Source: Ptiloglossa arizonensis (taxonomy: Eukaryota; Arthropoda; Insecta; Hymenoptera; Colletidae). Taken from it: DNA of 64,000 bases. The DNA lies in the NCBI RefSeq assembly GCF_051014685.1, contig NC_135058.1, positions 7,726,811-7,790,810 of the forward strand, in the 5' to 3' direction. A program made the translations under genes and the position numbers. This document shows, in pieces, positions 11,561-25,270 of this stretch (within the stretch, counting starts at the first letter, position 1; each line of letters begins with the position of its first letter). Under the pieces are notes generated by a model. The model was not told the DNA's origin and did not search any database. It saw nothing but the letters and a program-made list of their open reading frames with translations.

Positions 11561-11674
11561 AGCGGGCTTGCGGTCCCTTCCTCACAACGCCAAGATGCAT
11601 TACAACTTCGCCAACTTCCTCAGAGACATGTCACAGCCGAACCGTGCGATCCTGCATTACCAGCTGGCTCTTTG
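11561..11674 (+). CDS. Tmtc1: TMTC1 exon (first TPR repeat)
   Basis: The exon starts after CTTGTTGCAG and ends at TTTG|GTGAGT. Spliced to the previous exon it reads RETLLR-AGLRSLPHNAKMHYNFANF and continues to HYQLAL. As I recall human TMTC1, the matching stretch is R-S-G-V-Q-T-L-P-H-N-A-K-V-H-Y-N-Y-A-N-F, which places this gene in TMTC1 and not TMTC2, 3 or 4. This is the first lumenal TPR, with the usual Y/N-F and A-hexad pattern. The final TG is completed by a G 37 kb downstream. Confidence 0.94.
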
Positions 11675-13460
11675 GTGAGTAGTACTTCGTCGTCGATGTT
11701 GCTCGTTCCGCACGGGAGCTCTGTAAATACGATACCACCCCGGTGCTGGCTTCTTACGCGGCGTCGCGACGACGACTGGGAGATGCCGCTCGGAGAGCGG
11801 GACAACTTTTTGCGATTCGAGATTCGCGTGCACAAACGTCTATGGTAAACGTTTCAACGCGATTGACGTTACTTTGTAACCGGAGCGACCTTCGAGCTAA
11901 CTTCGATTCGGAAGAATCCACGCTCCAGATTGACGTAAATTAATTCGAGAAACCGTGATCACGGTACCTCGTGGTACAGGATGGATGTTCGTGCGAACGC
12001 GTGGATAGTTTTGGGAGATGGAAATCTTTTGTATCGTAGGTGGCTCGAAAGATCTGGCCTCGAACTTTAATCCCTCGCGACGGATTTCGATTACGCTCCA
12101 TCTTTTCGAGGAGTTTTGTAAAAGAGGTCGGGTTACGCGGCTCAAGAATCTAGAGAAGAACGTAAAGGAACGAGGTGTGATGTATGTTTACAAGAGTTCG
12201 TGGAGGAAGAGTTTACCGGAGTTACGGTGTACAATGTTCTGAGCACGGTTTCAAAGGTAGCTCAATTGTTGGATGCTTAGGTAAAGAAAATGTATATAAG
12301 AAATATAATATTGCGTCTCTGCTAGAGATTTTACGTTATAAAAGAATATAAAAGAGAGTCACTTTTACTTTAACGTTTCACTCGAGTCCACTCCCTTAAG
12401 GAATGGATATAGAGTGGTGAACGTACACTAATCGAATTAGTTGACCGCTCAAGGCCATCCAGGGACATATCCTTGTCACACGCTTCGGCTACTCCAACGC
12501 TCCCTAGCGAGAAACCGAAACACGAGGCTAACGAGATTCGTATATGCGGTAGACGAGTATGCGAGTGTTTACCAATATTTGTAGAAGCGGAAGAGAAAGC
12601 TGTATCAATTTTTGGCAAAGATATTCGCGAATTGTCCTCTTTCGGATATTACCACCGGTTCAGAAACGTTCTCTATGTCGCTAAAAAAATAGTCTCCGTT
12701 TTAATATTCACATTTCCCTCGTATCGACGTTTTGCACTCTCTCGTGGAAAAATTACTATTTGTCTCTATTTCTAAACTCACTCTGATGTACGAACTAGGC
12801 GTAAAGTTTGTCATCGACGCTTTATTGGACGATTCTCGAATTTCGCCGAAATAAACGGAAACAAAGCGTAGGAAATTCCGTTCGCACACGTACGCGCTGT
12901 AAAGTACGCGCGTCTTCCGTTTCCATGTTACGCGAAGGTTAAAGGGATGATCATTTATGACGGTCCGCGAGCGGATCGTATAATGCGCGCGCGTAACGTT
13001 TTCAATTTTCCAGTCAGAGGCGCAGCCGGTATCGGCTGACATCGTTCCATCCCTTTCAATGGGATCCTTCTCCCCGGAGAAGCCGCCATTAAGTCCCCCG
13101 CGTGGGGTTCTCGCGACCATCCGCTTTTATTTGCATTAAACCGAATCGCTTGGAAATACACGTAGAAACGGCCGTTTCTCGCCGAAAGGCGTTTCCAGAG
13201 TCCCGGTAGACAGTGACGTTCGCCCGTGGACGATTTAAAAGCCACTCGCGGCCGATGAATTTCCCGTATTTTCCCTGAAAAAGTTCCACGACCTCGCGCG
13301 GTAAACGCGATTTAATAGAGGACGAACGCAACAACGTAACCGACCCCCGTGACGCACGATTGTTAAAAATGCGACCGGGGCTTCGCACGGAATTCGACAA
13401 ACGAATAACAATTTTACAAACTCCGTGACGCGGACGCGCGGTACCGTTCTATGGTTTTCG
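11675..13460 (+). other. Start of the 37-kb TMTC1 intron, no gene seen
   Basis: The intron begins GTGAGT. The stretch is CpG-rich, unique in appearance, and has only short shadow frames. Nothing else can be supported. Confidence 0.6.
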
Positions 13461-14100
13461 AAACGACAACGCTACATCGGGGACGTATCAACCGAGACGT
13501 ATCATTTTCCGATATCACGACCACGAATGTAATTAGTCGCGAAGAAAAATAACGCATCGCGCGTGCGAAACAACGTTAACAACCGTGTAAGCTGTGCGAT
13601 GTTGACGCACGGTCCTCTCTGACGTTTTAAAAACGCCCGTTGAGTTCCAAACGGTGACGGATTTCCCGAGACGAATTATTTTTCGATATTACGAACACGA
13701 ACGTAATCGATTACGAAGATAAGCAACGCGTTACGCGCGCGAAACGATATCAACGGCTGTACAAACTCTACGATGTTGACTCACGGCCCTTTCTATCGTT
13801 TTTAAAACGACAACGCTACATCGGGAACGCATCTCTCGAGACGAATCATTTTCCGATGTTACAAACGCGAATGTAATTACTTACGAATAAAAGTAACGCA
13901 TCGCGCGCGCACGCGAAACTATTAACAGTTGTGCAAACTCTACGATGTTGACGGACGGTCTCTTCGATCGTTTTTTTCAAACGACAACGCTGCATCAGGA
14001 ACGGATCTCCCAAGACGAATCATTTTCCGACGTTACGAACGCGTACGTAATCAGCTACAAAGTAAAATAACCCATCACTCGTATGGAATACTGTAAACGA
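13461..14100. repeat. Diverged tandem array, about four units of 172 bp
   Basis: The anchor AAACGACAACGCTACATCGG and its variants begin at 13461, about 13631, 13804 and 13979. Within each unit the order is the same: a GAGACGAATCATTTTCCGA element, a TTACGAACGCGAATGTAAT element, then TAACGCATCGCGCG and CTACGATGTTGAC. The offsets (170, 173, 175) are close to nucleosome length. The copies differ by many substitutions, so the array is old. No coding frame runs through it. Confidence 0.85.
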
Positions 14101-17100
14101 GGCATTGATGTCACTCGGGTCTCGACGATCGCTGTTACAATTACTTTTTACCCACGCCGTTCCTTCAGTTTCTCGAGCCAATGGAATTTATTTCCCATCG
14201 AAAGATACCTTTGACTCTTCGCGGAAGAATCTTCCGAAAGAAAGCTATTTTTCATACCGAAAGAATGTGCACGTAAACTACTTACGATACAGCTCGAGGA
14301 AATAAGAAGCACGTGTAACAGATTCTCGTTTGTAACCGTTCCCGAAGTTTTCCGAGCGAAATTTCCGGGAAGACGTTACGAGACCTTTCTCTCCGACTAG
14401 AAACTTCCTTGGTCGTACCGCGGATAAAGTCTCGAATAATTTTCATCGACCAACGAATCGTTCATTTAAACACCACGTTTCCGTTAACGAACAAAAGACG
14501 TATCTTCGTCGTAGCAACGACGAACGAAAATTACATTCGACGAACACGGAGCTCACTGGTAATTTATTACACGATTAAAATTGTATCCGGCTCTTTGGCG
14601 TAAACTGTGACCAACGATCGTCCATCGATCGGTTCCGGTCGAGCGCGTGGTAATCGCGCGCAAACGTGGCCGCGAGTGGCCGGTTTCGTCGCTCGTAACG
14701 GGGCTCGTTTAAAAAGTGTCATAATTACGGGAGCAGGCCACCGTTTCGCGGGATACTGTACCACCGTGTCGAGCGTATAATGGATTCGTATACGGGAACG
14801 TCGAAACGTTGCCCCCCGAAACGATCGACCGGTTTCACGCTCCCGACCACCCGCCAGAAGTGCATAAATCAAGCTACTCACCGACATCTCTCCGACAGCC
14901 GGATTTTCGTCGCACCGTTTCGCGCACACACCTCCATCGTGTCGTCTCTTTCGTCCACGGTAGATCGATTCCGCGATAATTTCGTAACGAAACACGCGCG
15001 AAACGAACGTTCCAATTCGATGACCGAACGTAGAGACGATCCGGGTGTCTCGGTACGCGTGAAATAAACTCTCGTTGTCGCTGAATCGAAATCGGGTTAA
15101 AGGAGCGTTGTTCTTTCGAGGAGCCGGGCAAACAGTCGCGGTTCGCGTTGCAAATGTCTCTTTACGCGTCGAAGGAGACGCTCGACGGGTGAAAGCTTAA
15201 ATCTACACGATCGTTTTTCTTTTTCTCTCTCTCTTTCTATCTCTCGATATATCTGTCTTTCTCTCTCGTGTCCTCTTTAGCGAGAGGCGAGCGCGTTCGG
15301 ACCGGAGGAGCGCGGGTCGGTGCTGGATGGTTGGGTGGTAAAGAGGGAGAGGGAGGAGACGCGCTTATCAAAGCGGTAAGAGGTTTACTGACAGCGACCG
15401 GTATTCCGATAATGAAAATTCCACTTCCCCGTTCGCGCGAATCCTTTTGAAGTCAGCACTTCAATGAACCGATCCCCGTTCTTCTTCCTTCGAACGAGCC
15501 CCGTTCCCTCGTTTCTTTTCCGGCGTGGCGGCCATGTTTCACGCCGTCTCGTTCTGCCCGGGGTTTCGCGCACCACCGGCCCCGTGTCTCTGTAAATATC
15601 CTCGTTGACGCAAACCGGTCGCATTGATTTGCATTACCGCACTTTTCTCGCGACCTTTTTCTTTTAAATGTTATTTCACACGGTGAAGGCGAAGGGTGTC
15701 CTCGACGTAGAACGATCGTGGAAACGCAACGACGTACACGTCGATGTCGTCGGCGTTATCGTCGTCGGTAAACGGAGTCTTCGAGACGCGACGATACGAA
15801 ATTAATTCCTTTTCCGCGTATGTACGTACTCGTTCGACACGAGTACACTTTTATACGACTCGACGAGCCACCGAGAATGCGCAATAACACGCTCGAGAGA
15901 CCTCCGTACGATTCGTCGCGTTCGTTAATTCGCTCGAGCGTTTATCAGAATCGTTATCGAACCGACAAAGCGCTTCGTTGTTCGTCTTTTACGGGACTCG
16001 GACGTTTTCGTCTCTACCGATCTTCCGACGAGGTTGCAGAGTTCCATCTTCGGAGAATTTCATGAATATTTATTCGTAAATTTAGCGGTTACATCCGTGT
16101 CGCGGTATTGGAAGTAGCTCGTCAATGAACAGAGGCGAGAACGTTGCAGACGTGAAACATTGTTTCGAAGAATGTTTCGTAATATCGATTCTACGCTTAT
16201 TTCTTAACTGATATTTGTTGCTTCTGTATCGGACAGCTACAAAAACATAATAAATTTTCAAGAATGAATTCTTAACGATAGATTCCCTTAAAATATTCAA
16301 CACCTCACTTGAACCGTTTTACATTAACATTCTCCCAAATTGAATAAAAACTAAGAACCGTAACGAACTCGATTAGAAACGGTGTAAACAATATCGCGAT
16401 ACATCCATACAAAGAACCGTGACATCTGTAACAATTACGACATTCTTCTATTTCGATCAGAACCGGTGTATAAGAATTCAAAATAATTATTTTCCGAACG
16501 ATTTCCACCTACCGAGTTACGTACTCCTTTCCATTTTAATTCCACCGTCTCGGTATTCCAAACAGTGGTGCGATCCACCGACCGTCTAGGGTGTTGTAAA
16601 ATTCGTCGTGAAAGAGAATGGCCGGCGATCGACGCCCACGAGTCATCAGCCCGAGACGCGCGACGAAAATCTCGTTTATTCTATTGCGCTCCCGAGTCGT
16701 AACTCCGTCAGATTTTTGCGCCGTCAGGGGGCGAGGGAAATGGAAAAGCGCAACGATTCGTGAATCTCCGGTAACCGTTCGTTCGCTCCGTTGGTCTCGT
16801 TCCTTCGCATTCGGAACCGGTAAGCAAAATTAATCCGCGTCGCGCGGCGCCGTCGGTGTACACCGTTTTACAGGCGGAGTAAAATGCAGAATCCAATTAA
16901 ATAATTCAAGCACGACGGCGCGATGAAGGGTCGGCATGCGGCGCACAACCGCGCGCTAAATCCGCGAGAAAACACGCGAGAGCACGCTACGAAACCACTC
17001 GATATTTTACCGATATGAGAAATCAAGTGTTCGCGGCGTGTTCCACGGTGCATTGGACGCCACGGGAAAGGATTCCGCGCAGATTATTACAGCTCGCGTT

Positions 17101-20100
17101 CGATGCTCATTTACGCGGTGGATTTAAAACGTGAAACCGTGTCGCGGCCGAAACCGCGAATTTCGTCGTGCAATCCGCTCGCGTCCTCCTAGACTCGTAA
17201 TAATAATTCGTTGCGTATCGCCGGCGCGAACGTTAAACAAATAACGATACGGTGGTACGTCAACGTCGCGAAACTGCAGTAACGTGGTTACAGACGCTGC
17301 GTTGCGTACGATGTTACAAACGGGCTGAAATTTGTATTTATTCTTGGGCTGTTTATTTCTCTCGATTTTCGAATCGACGAGTTTCGTTCAAATCGACGAA
17401 TTTTTGCCGTCTCTCTTTCACGTTTACGATTTATTTGCGACACGTTGCCAAGTGGGGTGTTTTTAATCATTTAGACGAAAAGAATTTGCTCTGTTCGCTC
17501 TCGCGATGCTTGTCGTACTCTAGATAGAATTGCGTGCAAATGTATCACGGTACTGAAATATTCTCGTAGTACGAAACATTTCTGCTCCGAAACTCCATCA
17601 TAACCTTTGATTCGATCCATTCTTCTTTGCAATACCATTTTTCTTTTACACACCCTGTAAAAACACCGTCTAGACATCGGATCGATCTTAATTGTCGTTC
17701 ACTTGTTTCTCTTTACTTTAAATCTAAAAAATAGTGATTTCTCTTTCACGATTGCGACACGTTGCTATTTCTGTTTATTTTAAAATACTTCGTCTTTGGA
17801 AACTAGTCCGGCTACCGAGTATCGACAGAGGTCGATGATTCTATTGAGTATATTCGATTCTATTGAGTAATTACCCAGAGTGGTAACAAACTAGGGACGT
17901 TGTCGCAATTTTTGTACCGTGTACGTTTAAATTCCCGAGCATGTTGAGAACAAAGCAACGGGATGCAGGGAATTTCACATTTTTTTAGATTAAACGTTGC
18001 GGTGAAAAGGACAACAACCACGAACGGTGTTGCGATGGATAAAGCGCGGCTCCGCGAAGAAATAATTTTGGTTAATGAATAATTTTAATTGGACGCGCGT
18101 AAAAAGTGGAAAATGTAGAATAAACGAGAGTAAAATGGACGAATGTTCGTTGCGACCCGCGATGCAAGCAATACGGGCGCAAGTTCGGAACGCCATTGTA
18201 GGCTCGCGGAGAAAGATTTTAATGAACGTTGCTTGCCCAGTCAGGCGTAAACTAAACTCGTGGAAAGAGGAACGATGAAAGGAAGATATTGTTCGCGAAT
18301 GCGATCTATCGATGATAATGATGTTATTTGCGCAGCACGCCGACAAATGGTGCGCGATATTGTCTGGCGACTGTTTGAACAGCAGATGATGTAATTGTCG
18401 ATTCAGTATCGACATTCGCGTTATCGTCGCCGGGGCTTAATCGCCGACTCTAAATTTCGAAACGTTTGGAAATGGCGTAACTCTTTGCGTAGAAAAGAAT
18501 CGTCAAGAAATTGCACACGGAAATCATAGTTTAACGCAACTCAAAAATACGCTCCAAAAAATGGAGATTGAAAGGAACACCCTCTACTCGATGCGATTAC
18601 ATTTTCTTCGCGTTCTCTTCGCGCTTCTCGCGTATTCGGCATCTCGTGATTTTTCAAAATTCCAACTATCATTGTCAAGGATACTTCTCGACGAATTAAC
18701 GACACTTTGTCGTTAAAAAGTTCTGTACCAAGATTTCTTCGTCTCGTGAATTCGTGCTGTGTAAAAAGTTCCCGGGCACCGATTTTCGAATCGTAACTTG
18801 GGAACTATTTTCATACCGAGAGACTTCCTCGCGAATAAGGAAATAGCAAAGTGCATTAAACCCGTTCGTTTCTCGGCGAAGTCCTAATGCAGATTTAATC
18901 GCGACGATCCCTCGTTGAGATGCTCGGCGAGATAACGCCGAGTCCAATGCCTCGCGCGGTCTTATCGATGCATAAAATCCCCATTCGTTCGATGTATTCT
19001 TCGGGATGGTAGGTTTCTAATAGATCAACGATGATAACGTTCCCCGTCCCGAGTCGCTTCGTTCCTCCGCGCGCATCTCGTTAAGGAGAAACGATCCTTG
19101 TCCGCAATTGAGCGGGAATTTTGGAACTCGCGGCTAACGACGCTCGTAATCGAGAACGTTTTTTTTTTCATGCTCGTGGGACAACACCGCGCGATCGAGT
19201 TCGCGAAATACGAAACGAAACGAAGCGAGAATCGACGAGACGGATTCATGAATACGCGTCCCTTTGTGCTCGAGATCGTCCACGTTGCTTGTAGCGCGAC
19301 CCGATTAGTCGGAGGGATTCTCATGACTATGGATACGGAGATGAAGAGAGTACACGGTAACTTGGAGCGGGTTTGCCACCTTCACAAAGTGCGGAAGGAC
19401 TCGCGATGAATTTCCGCGACGCTGAAGAATTTTAATCGGCCGACACTTTCATAATCTTCGCCCGGCTTTACGGCCAGATTCTTTTGCGCGAGAACTCGAC
19501 GAGGGGCAATGTTTATTAATGAACGGGGGCCCGCTCCTGTGTTTCGGGGTTAATTAAAAAAAACAGCGATCAAGATGGATGCCCCTGCGAACGGTGGACG
19601 CTGACTTGGCGCGTTCGGAGCGACACGAACCACCGAGAAGAATTCTATCGGGAAGGAACGTCAAAGGATCGCGCGGCTCGCGCCACGAAGCAATTTCACG
19701 GATTAGAATTCATGATTCGCGCGGAACTCGGGATCGCGGCCCGCTATTAACGCTCCGAGATTTTTAGACAGAGACCTCATGTTTAAATGGATCGTTATTC
19801 CGCCGTATTTCGGCAACGATGCAGTCAGCTTCGTCGAAGACACGTCGCCATTGAACCGTATTTATAGATTATTCCGCGCGACGTTGCTTCTGCTTCGAAT
19901 TGTCAATGACGCGGGTCTTGCGTTGAGTCGAATCGGTGCATAATCGGGAGATACGATCTGTAAACAAAGCTCGAACGATTTCACCGACTAATTGATCCGA
20001 CTGCAACGTCGAGGAATATGGAAGCAACGATGCATTTTGATACGAGGGTGTTCTATACTCTTCCAAGACTCCATTTAAGACTCTTTCATCGCGCGATGTG

Positions 20101-23100
20101 TGTCGATAATTACGAAAGATAATATCGGAATTTATAATAATACAAATGCATGTTTCTGGAAACTGTATATATTACATCGGTAGGATTCTCGACTTGTCTC
20201 GAAGCGTTTAAAAATATTCTAACAATCGTAGTTTCGTTACTTCGTACCTAGTCTGATACTCGAATCGTATCGTTTTTCACTCAATACTCTGCGAAAATAA
20301 CTCGATAGCCCGATAACCGCGACACAAGCCTCCGAGTGAGAGTTTTTCGGATTTGAAACGAGTCGAAACGATGAAATAATATTCTCAACGGAAAGATTCG
20401 CGATGAAAAGCAGTCGAGTTCCACGATCGACTAGAATTCGGCGCAACTCGGATCTCGTTATTTACGATTATCGTCGTGCTCGCGCGAATCTCGTATATTA
20501 ACGATTATCGTTATCGTCTTTGTTTCCCCGCTGGCCGGGTCGTGTTTATTTTTCGGATAAACCGGGCAACGTATTACAAGGCCCCCAACTCTCGCGAGTC
20601 GATCCGTGCAAAAACTTCGTACTTCCTGATTGAAATTAAGGCGAACTATTTCCCGAGTGTTCCGCCGGTGGCGGTATCCCCCGGGGAAAGGGGATCGGCT
20701 CCTGCCGCCAATCGAAATTCTTCGAAACTCTTCGATCCTCGATCCTCGTATACGAGAAGCTTTATCCCGACGCTGATACACCGAGGCAGCGTCTAAGCCT
20801 TACCGACGAGTCCATTAGCGGGTCCCAGAACGAAACGTCACGTTCCTCTTATCCTTCTTCCTTCTTTCCTCTCGTCGAACCAGCTTCGTGTCGCCTCTTG
20901 CCATCATCGTCGTCGTCGTCGTCGCGACGGTTACTCTTCCCTCGTTTCTTCGAAACCGTCTCGTTACAAAATGTCCGTTCGTCGAGCTCGATGTCGTTCG
21001 CACACCGTGCGAAAGAATCGCTTCGATTTACCCAACGGACGTACGTTTGTTCGCGTGGAAACGTTTCGCGAGCCTCGAAACACGCTCGTTATCCAAATTC
21101 CTCGCGGTGTCGCCACGCGACGAAGAGGTAACGAAAAAAGGGAGAGAAGAAACGAAGAGGGAGAGAGAAAAAAACCGAAACGGAAAGAAAGAGCAGCGAG
21201 GTGGTTCGTAACCACGGACTACGTGAAATTTCAGGAGACCCGCGAGACACGAGCTCGCTGGAAACTCCTCGCGGTTTTGTTCGCTCGTGCATTTCCCCCG
21301 CGAGACGAGTGGCGGGCATTGTGTCGAGCTAATTATTTCGGACGACACCGTCGACTCTCGCGGTGGTCCACTCTCGCTTATCTGCGGCGCAATTCTATCG
21401 ACGAGGTCGTCGCGGTGCGGTTGCTGCCGGAGTGGCGTCGCGCGCGATCTTTCCATTGCGAGCTCGGAGGTGAAAACCAGCCATTCCCTTCGACAATGCT
21501 CCGTTTTCGCATCTCGTAGTACACAGTCGGACCAAGGCCGCGGAGAACCAACAAAAGTGCATTAATTAGCCATAGCTACGCGCGAGATGAAGTGGCAACC
21601 GACTCTCCTTTCTTCTCCCAGTAATTCTACCCACCGTCTATCTTTCTCTCGGTCTCTTCACTTTTGTCTATTCGGTGCGCTGCCGCAGCTATTTTTTCAC
21701 CTCTCTCATTTTTTTTCACCCCTTTTTTTCGCACGGCGTACCGCGAGCCACTTCTTACGCCGCTCCCTCGCTCCCCACGACCGTGGCTAATGCACCTCAT
21801 TTTAAAATCGGAGTATCTTCGACCCACGACGAGCGCCGCGCGCCATTCGCTCAACCGGCCTCGGAACGGAATCGATCACCCCCGAATGCTCCCGTAGAAA
21901 CGATAGGACGATAGAAGGACGGCTGCGGGGTGCGCGCGCGCCAACTTCAACCCCGAACGCTTTCACTTCCCTTTTCGTTTCGAGGAGTTGCGTTCCAGAG
22001 ACTATTAGGATCGGTTTCCCCGGCAGACTTTTCAACCAAGGAAGGTCGGTACACTCGGTTTTCGGCGAGCTGCCGAACCACGAAAACATCGCGTGCGTGG
22101 CCACTACTCTCCGAGATACTTCTCCGGGTACTTCGTCTACCGGATCCATTGACTTCGGGACCGCTTTTGATTGTAAAATCGAGAGCGAAAGAAAGTTTTT
22201 TTCTTCCCACAACGATCGATTAACGTATTTACAGCTTTCGTTTACGAATCGTATAGTAATCGGTATCGGTAAGCTCATTGGATTTCTTTGTATGACACCT
22301 TTCGAGGACTTTTGAAATTCTAGGGTATTTTCTACGTATTTGTTATTTTCGTCTACGAATTGTGCACTGTTTTACTTCGTTTTATAGTTTCTGGGTTACA
22401 TACTGCGATACAGTGGGGGACAACATGTTAACCAATTGAATCGAATCGTGAATCGTTGCCGTTGCAACCCTCGAGCAATAAATATTTCTCCCAATAGTTA
22501 TTAGTTTTCGTATAATTTCCATATGTAATTAAAAGCGTCCTGCATTTAAATCTCATCTTAAAAGAAGGGATGGCTAGCTTCATTGATCAATTATCATTCG
22601 ACTGGACAAAGCAAAGCATCCAAGAAGGTATATCCATTGTACGTACCTCTGTTGCACTTCTACGTACAAAAATATTATTAATTGCGAAGTTCGAAATTGA
22701 AAAGCTTCGTATGGAAATATATTACTTTACATTTATATAAACATACTTAATACGCGGATAAATTGAAAAATTGTAACCATTTGGACAAGGTCTGCTAGGA
22801 TTTCGATTCTTTTTCGCACGTTCGTAACTCACCACTGTCTCGACGCGACCCTATCTCGTTAATTGGCGAGTGCATCCCTACACTGCAACGGTTGTGCACG
22901 AGCCACGTTCGTCATTGCGCACAACAATCGACGCAGCGAATTCTTTGACGATCAGCAACCCCCCTTTAATTTCCTGTGCTTTCGTTGCGTCCCGTTGCCC
23001 GTATCCAATTATATTTGCATTAAATTGTCCCCGTTGTGCGAATTAATGCGCTCTGCGAACGCAAAATAAATCTCGCTTCGCGAAACAAATCGGACTCGTT

Positions 23101-24585
23101 ATTGCGTCGAGGCGAAGGATTTTTACAATTATTTGCACGACGTATGCACACCGTGCGTTGTATCCACTTAAGCTTTGTCGCGTCGTTTTACGTAACGGTG
23201 AGACAATTTGCGCTTCGAATATCGCCACGTTTCGAAGCGTACGTGCTCGTTTGTCCGGCGAGTGTCTCGCGATGCGATCTCTCACGATCTATCCGTGCGT
23301 AGATTTAAAGAGACGCGATCTATAGAAAATTATACGTAAAAATCGGCCGATATTCGTAAATTCGGACGATCTTGCACGTTGTAGAAAAATTTTTGAGCGA
23401 TTCGTCGAGGAGTTTGACTTAATGACGTATTTAAAATTTTAAGAGTACGTTGTGTTTTCAATGGTAATCTATGTTTCCAAGTGGTACCAGTTAGCAAATC
23501 TCGTCGAAAGAAAGGGAAAATCTCGAGAAACGCGTATCCAGAAATAAACCGTATCGAAGAAACATCGTTTTTCACTTTCTGAGCCAACCTCTGTACGATT
23601 ACACACATCACTCCTTTGATACTTCCCCGTTGTTACCTCGCTCTTTATACACAGCATTATAGATAACATCTAATACCAGGCGACATTTACGATAACAAGT
23701 CGGGCGAAAGAAACCGAACGACCGAGTTACACGTACGGTTCCGAGTTTCTCGGTGCTTGTTCCCACGAAATAAAATTAAAACCGTTTCGAAAACGGTGCT
23801 TTCGACGAGTTCCAGCGGGCGGTACCGTTCGTACCTATAATTTCGTGTTTCTCGGTACACAGGGACCGGTGGTGCACGTATTATCGTAAATGTGGTAGAA
23901 GGACAGAATTGGTAACAACACTTTTCGTCCATTCGCTCCTCGTCCTAACCAATCGTCAGCTTCGTCATAATATCGCGGTATTTGTTCGCGAAAACGCAAT
24001 CAGCCCGGTAAACACAGGGGAAAACGTGGTCGGGAGCAGTAAAAAGTAGGGACGAAGGAGTGGGGGCGGTAGGGGCTGCAAAAACCTCGGAGGCGCGAGG
24101 GCGGCAGCTGCAACCGTCGGCGAACGACTGCACCCGGATGAAAATTGCACCTGGACGGTAGTCCTCTCGCGCGTCCAGCTCGCTCGCTCGCTCTCTCGCA
24201 GATCTCATTTCCTAGGCTGGGTCCACCGACTGTCCCGTTCGTTCCATCTGACCTTTCTTTCGCCTCGTGTCCCGCCATCGTTCTCGTTTCGCCATCGCGC
24301 GAGCTTTCTCCGCTCGGACGGTATTAGCTCTGAAAAATTGAACCTTCGACTAACTGCCAATTTCCTCCGCTTGTTTCGTTTCGGCAAATCGACGCGGCGC
24401 GCGTTCTTCGCGCTAGACAGCTCGGTTTTCGACCGACCGTGAACGTCCACGGCACCTTGTTGCGCTCCGAAGGGCTGTTCCCGTGGAAATACGTGTTTCG
24501 AAAGTTTCTACAACTACCAACCAATTGGACAAACATCTCCATGGTCCGCCGTGGACCCACATCCCTTCTGTTTTTTTTTGTTCGT
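14101..24585 (+). other. TMTC1 intron, no gene seen
   Basis: About 10.5 kb of CpG-rich sequence. It contains a pyrimidine tract (about 15207-15270), a short GTC triplet run near 20907-20925, a duplicated 14-mer GATTCTATTGAGTA (17836 and 17856) and a possible transposon-end motif at 22408. Open frames up to 182 codons (20971-21519) occur on both strands but overlap each other, lack signal peptides or known motifs, and follow the local CpG bias, so I do not call them genes. Confidence 0.55.
22408..22425 (+). other. Possible Tc1/mariner-type terminal motif
   Basis: GATACAGTGGGGGACAAC contains TA followed by CAGTGGGGGACAA, which resembles the ends of some Tc1/mariner elements. No matching inverted copy or transposase frame was found nearby, so at most it is a remnant. 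Confidence 0.2.
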
Positions 24586-25270
24586 GCTCGTTGAACCGGA
24601 GCGAAACTTTCGCGATGTAATCGCAATAACAACGGATTGAATAATAGTAATCTGGAGTAATAACGGAAGGGTTGTTTTCGTAGATTTTTCGAGAGCGTGT
24701 ATTACGGTTGTTCGTCGAACGATAGATGAAATGGACTCGTGCGTGGATTAAATCTATATATTTTTCCGTATGCCTATTTCTAGGTGGAACGACGCGCATT
24801 GTTGCTCCTCGTCGCAGCGGAGTGACATTTTTACAATAATCGGTCGTTTTTTGGAGAGCTGTGCATTTTGATAGTTTGTCGAACAACAACCGAAACGGAC
24901 ACTTGGACTGCTTTGAGTCTACATTTTTTCCATAAAGTATTTTTACTCCGAGCAACGAGCATTGTTGCTTCTCGTTAAACCGGGACGAAACTTCTACAAT
25001 AATAACGCAAGGGTTGCTTTTAGAGGGGTCAGTGTTTCGGTAGTTTGTCGAACAACGAACAGAGTAGAGGCTTCTACAGTACGGTTTAAGTCTACAGTTT
25101 TTCCGCATCTCCGAGCACTCCTACTCCGAGTAGTTCAACCGGAGTGCAACTTTTATAATAATTGCACAAGGGTTGTTTTTGGAGAGTTGTGCGTTTTGGT
25201 AGTTTGTCGAACGATGGACGTACAACGTTATCGTCACTCGTTGAAGTAGAACGAAACTTCTGCGTAATTG
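24586..25270. repeat. Diverged tandem array, about four units of 165 bp
   Basis: Units share GCTCGTTGAACCGGAGCGAAAC-like starts (24586, 24804, 24967, 25126, partial at 25236), then ACAATAAT, CAAGGGTTGTTTTT, GGAGAGTTGTGCGTTTTGG and the anchor TAGTTTGTCGAAC (near 24708, then 24872, 25041, 25200). Spacing of the anchor is 159-169 bases. Identity between copies is moderate, with small insertions. Confidence 0.8.

Noticed and set aside
20971..21519. A 182-codon arginine-rich frame with overlapping minus-strand frames
   Set aside because: It lies in a CpG-dense stretch with open frames in several phases at once, as expected from local base composition and not from coding.
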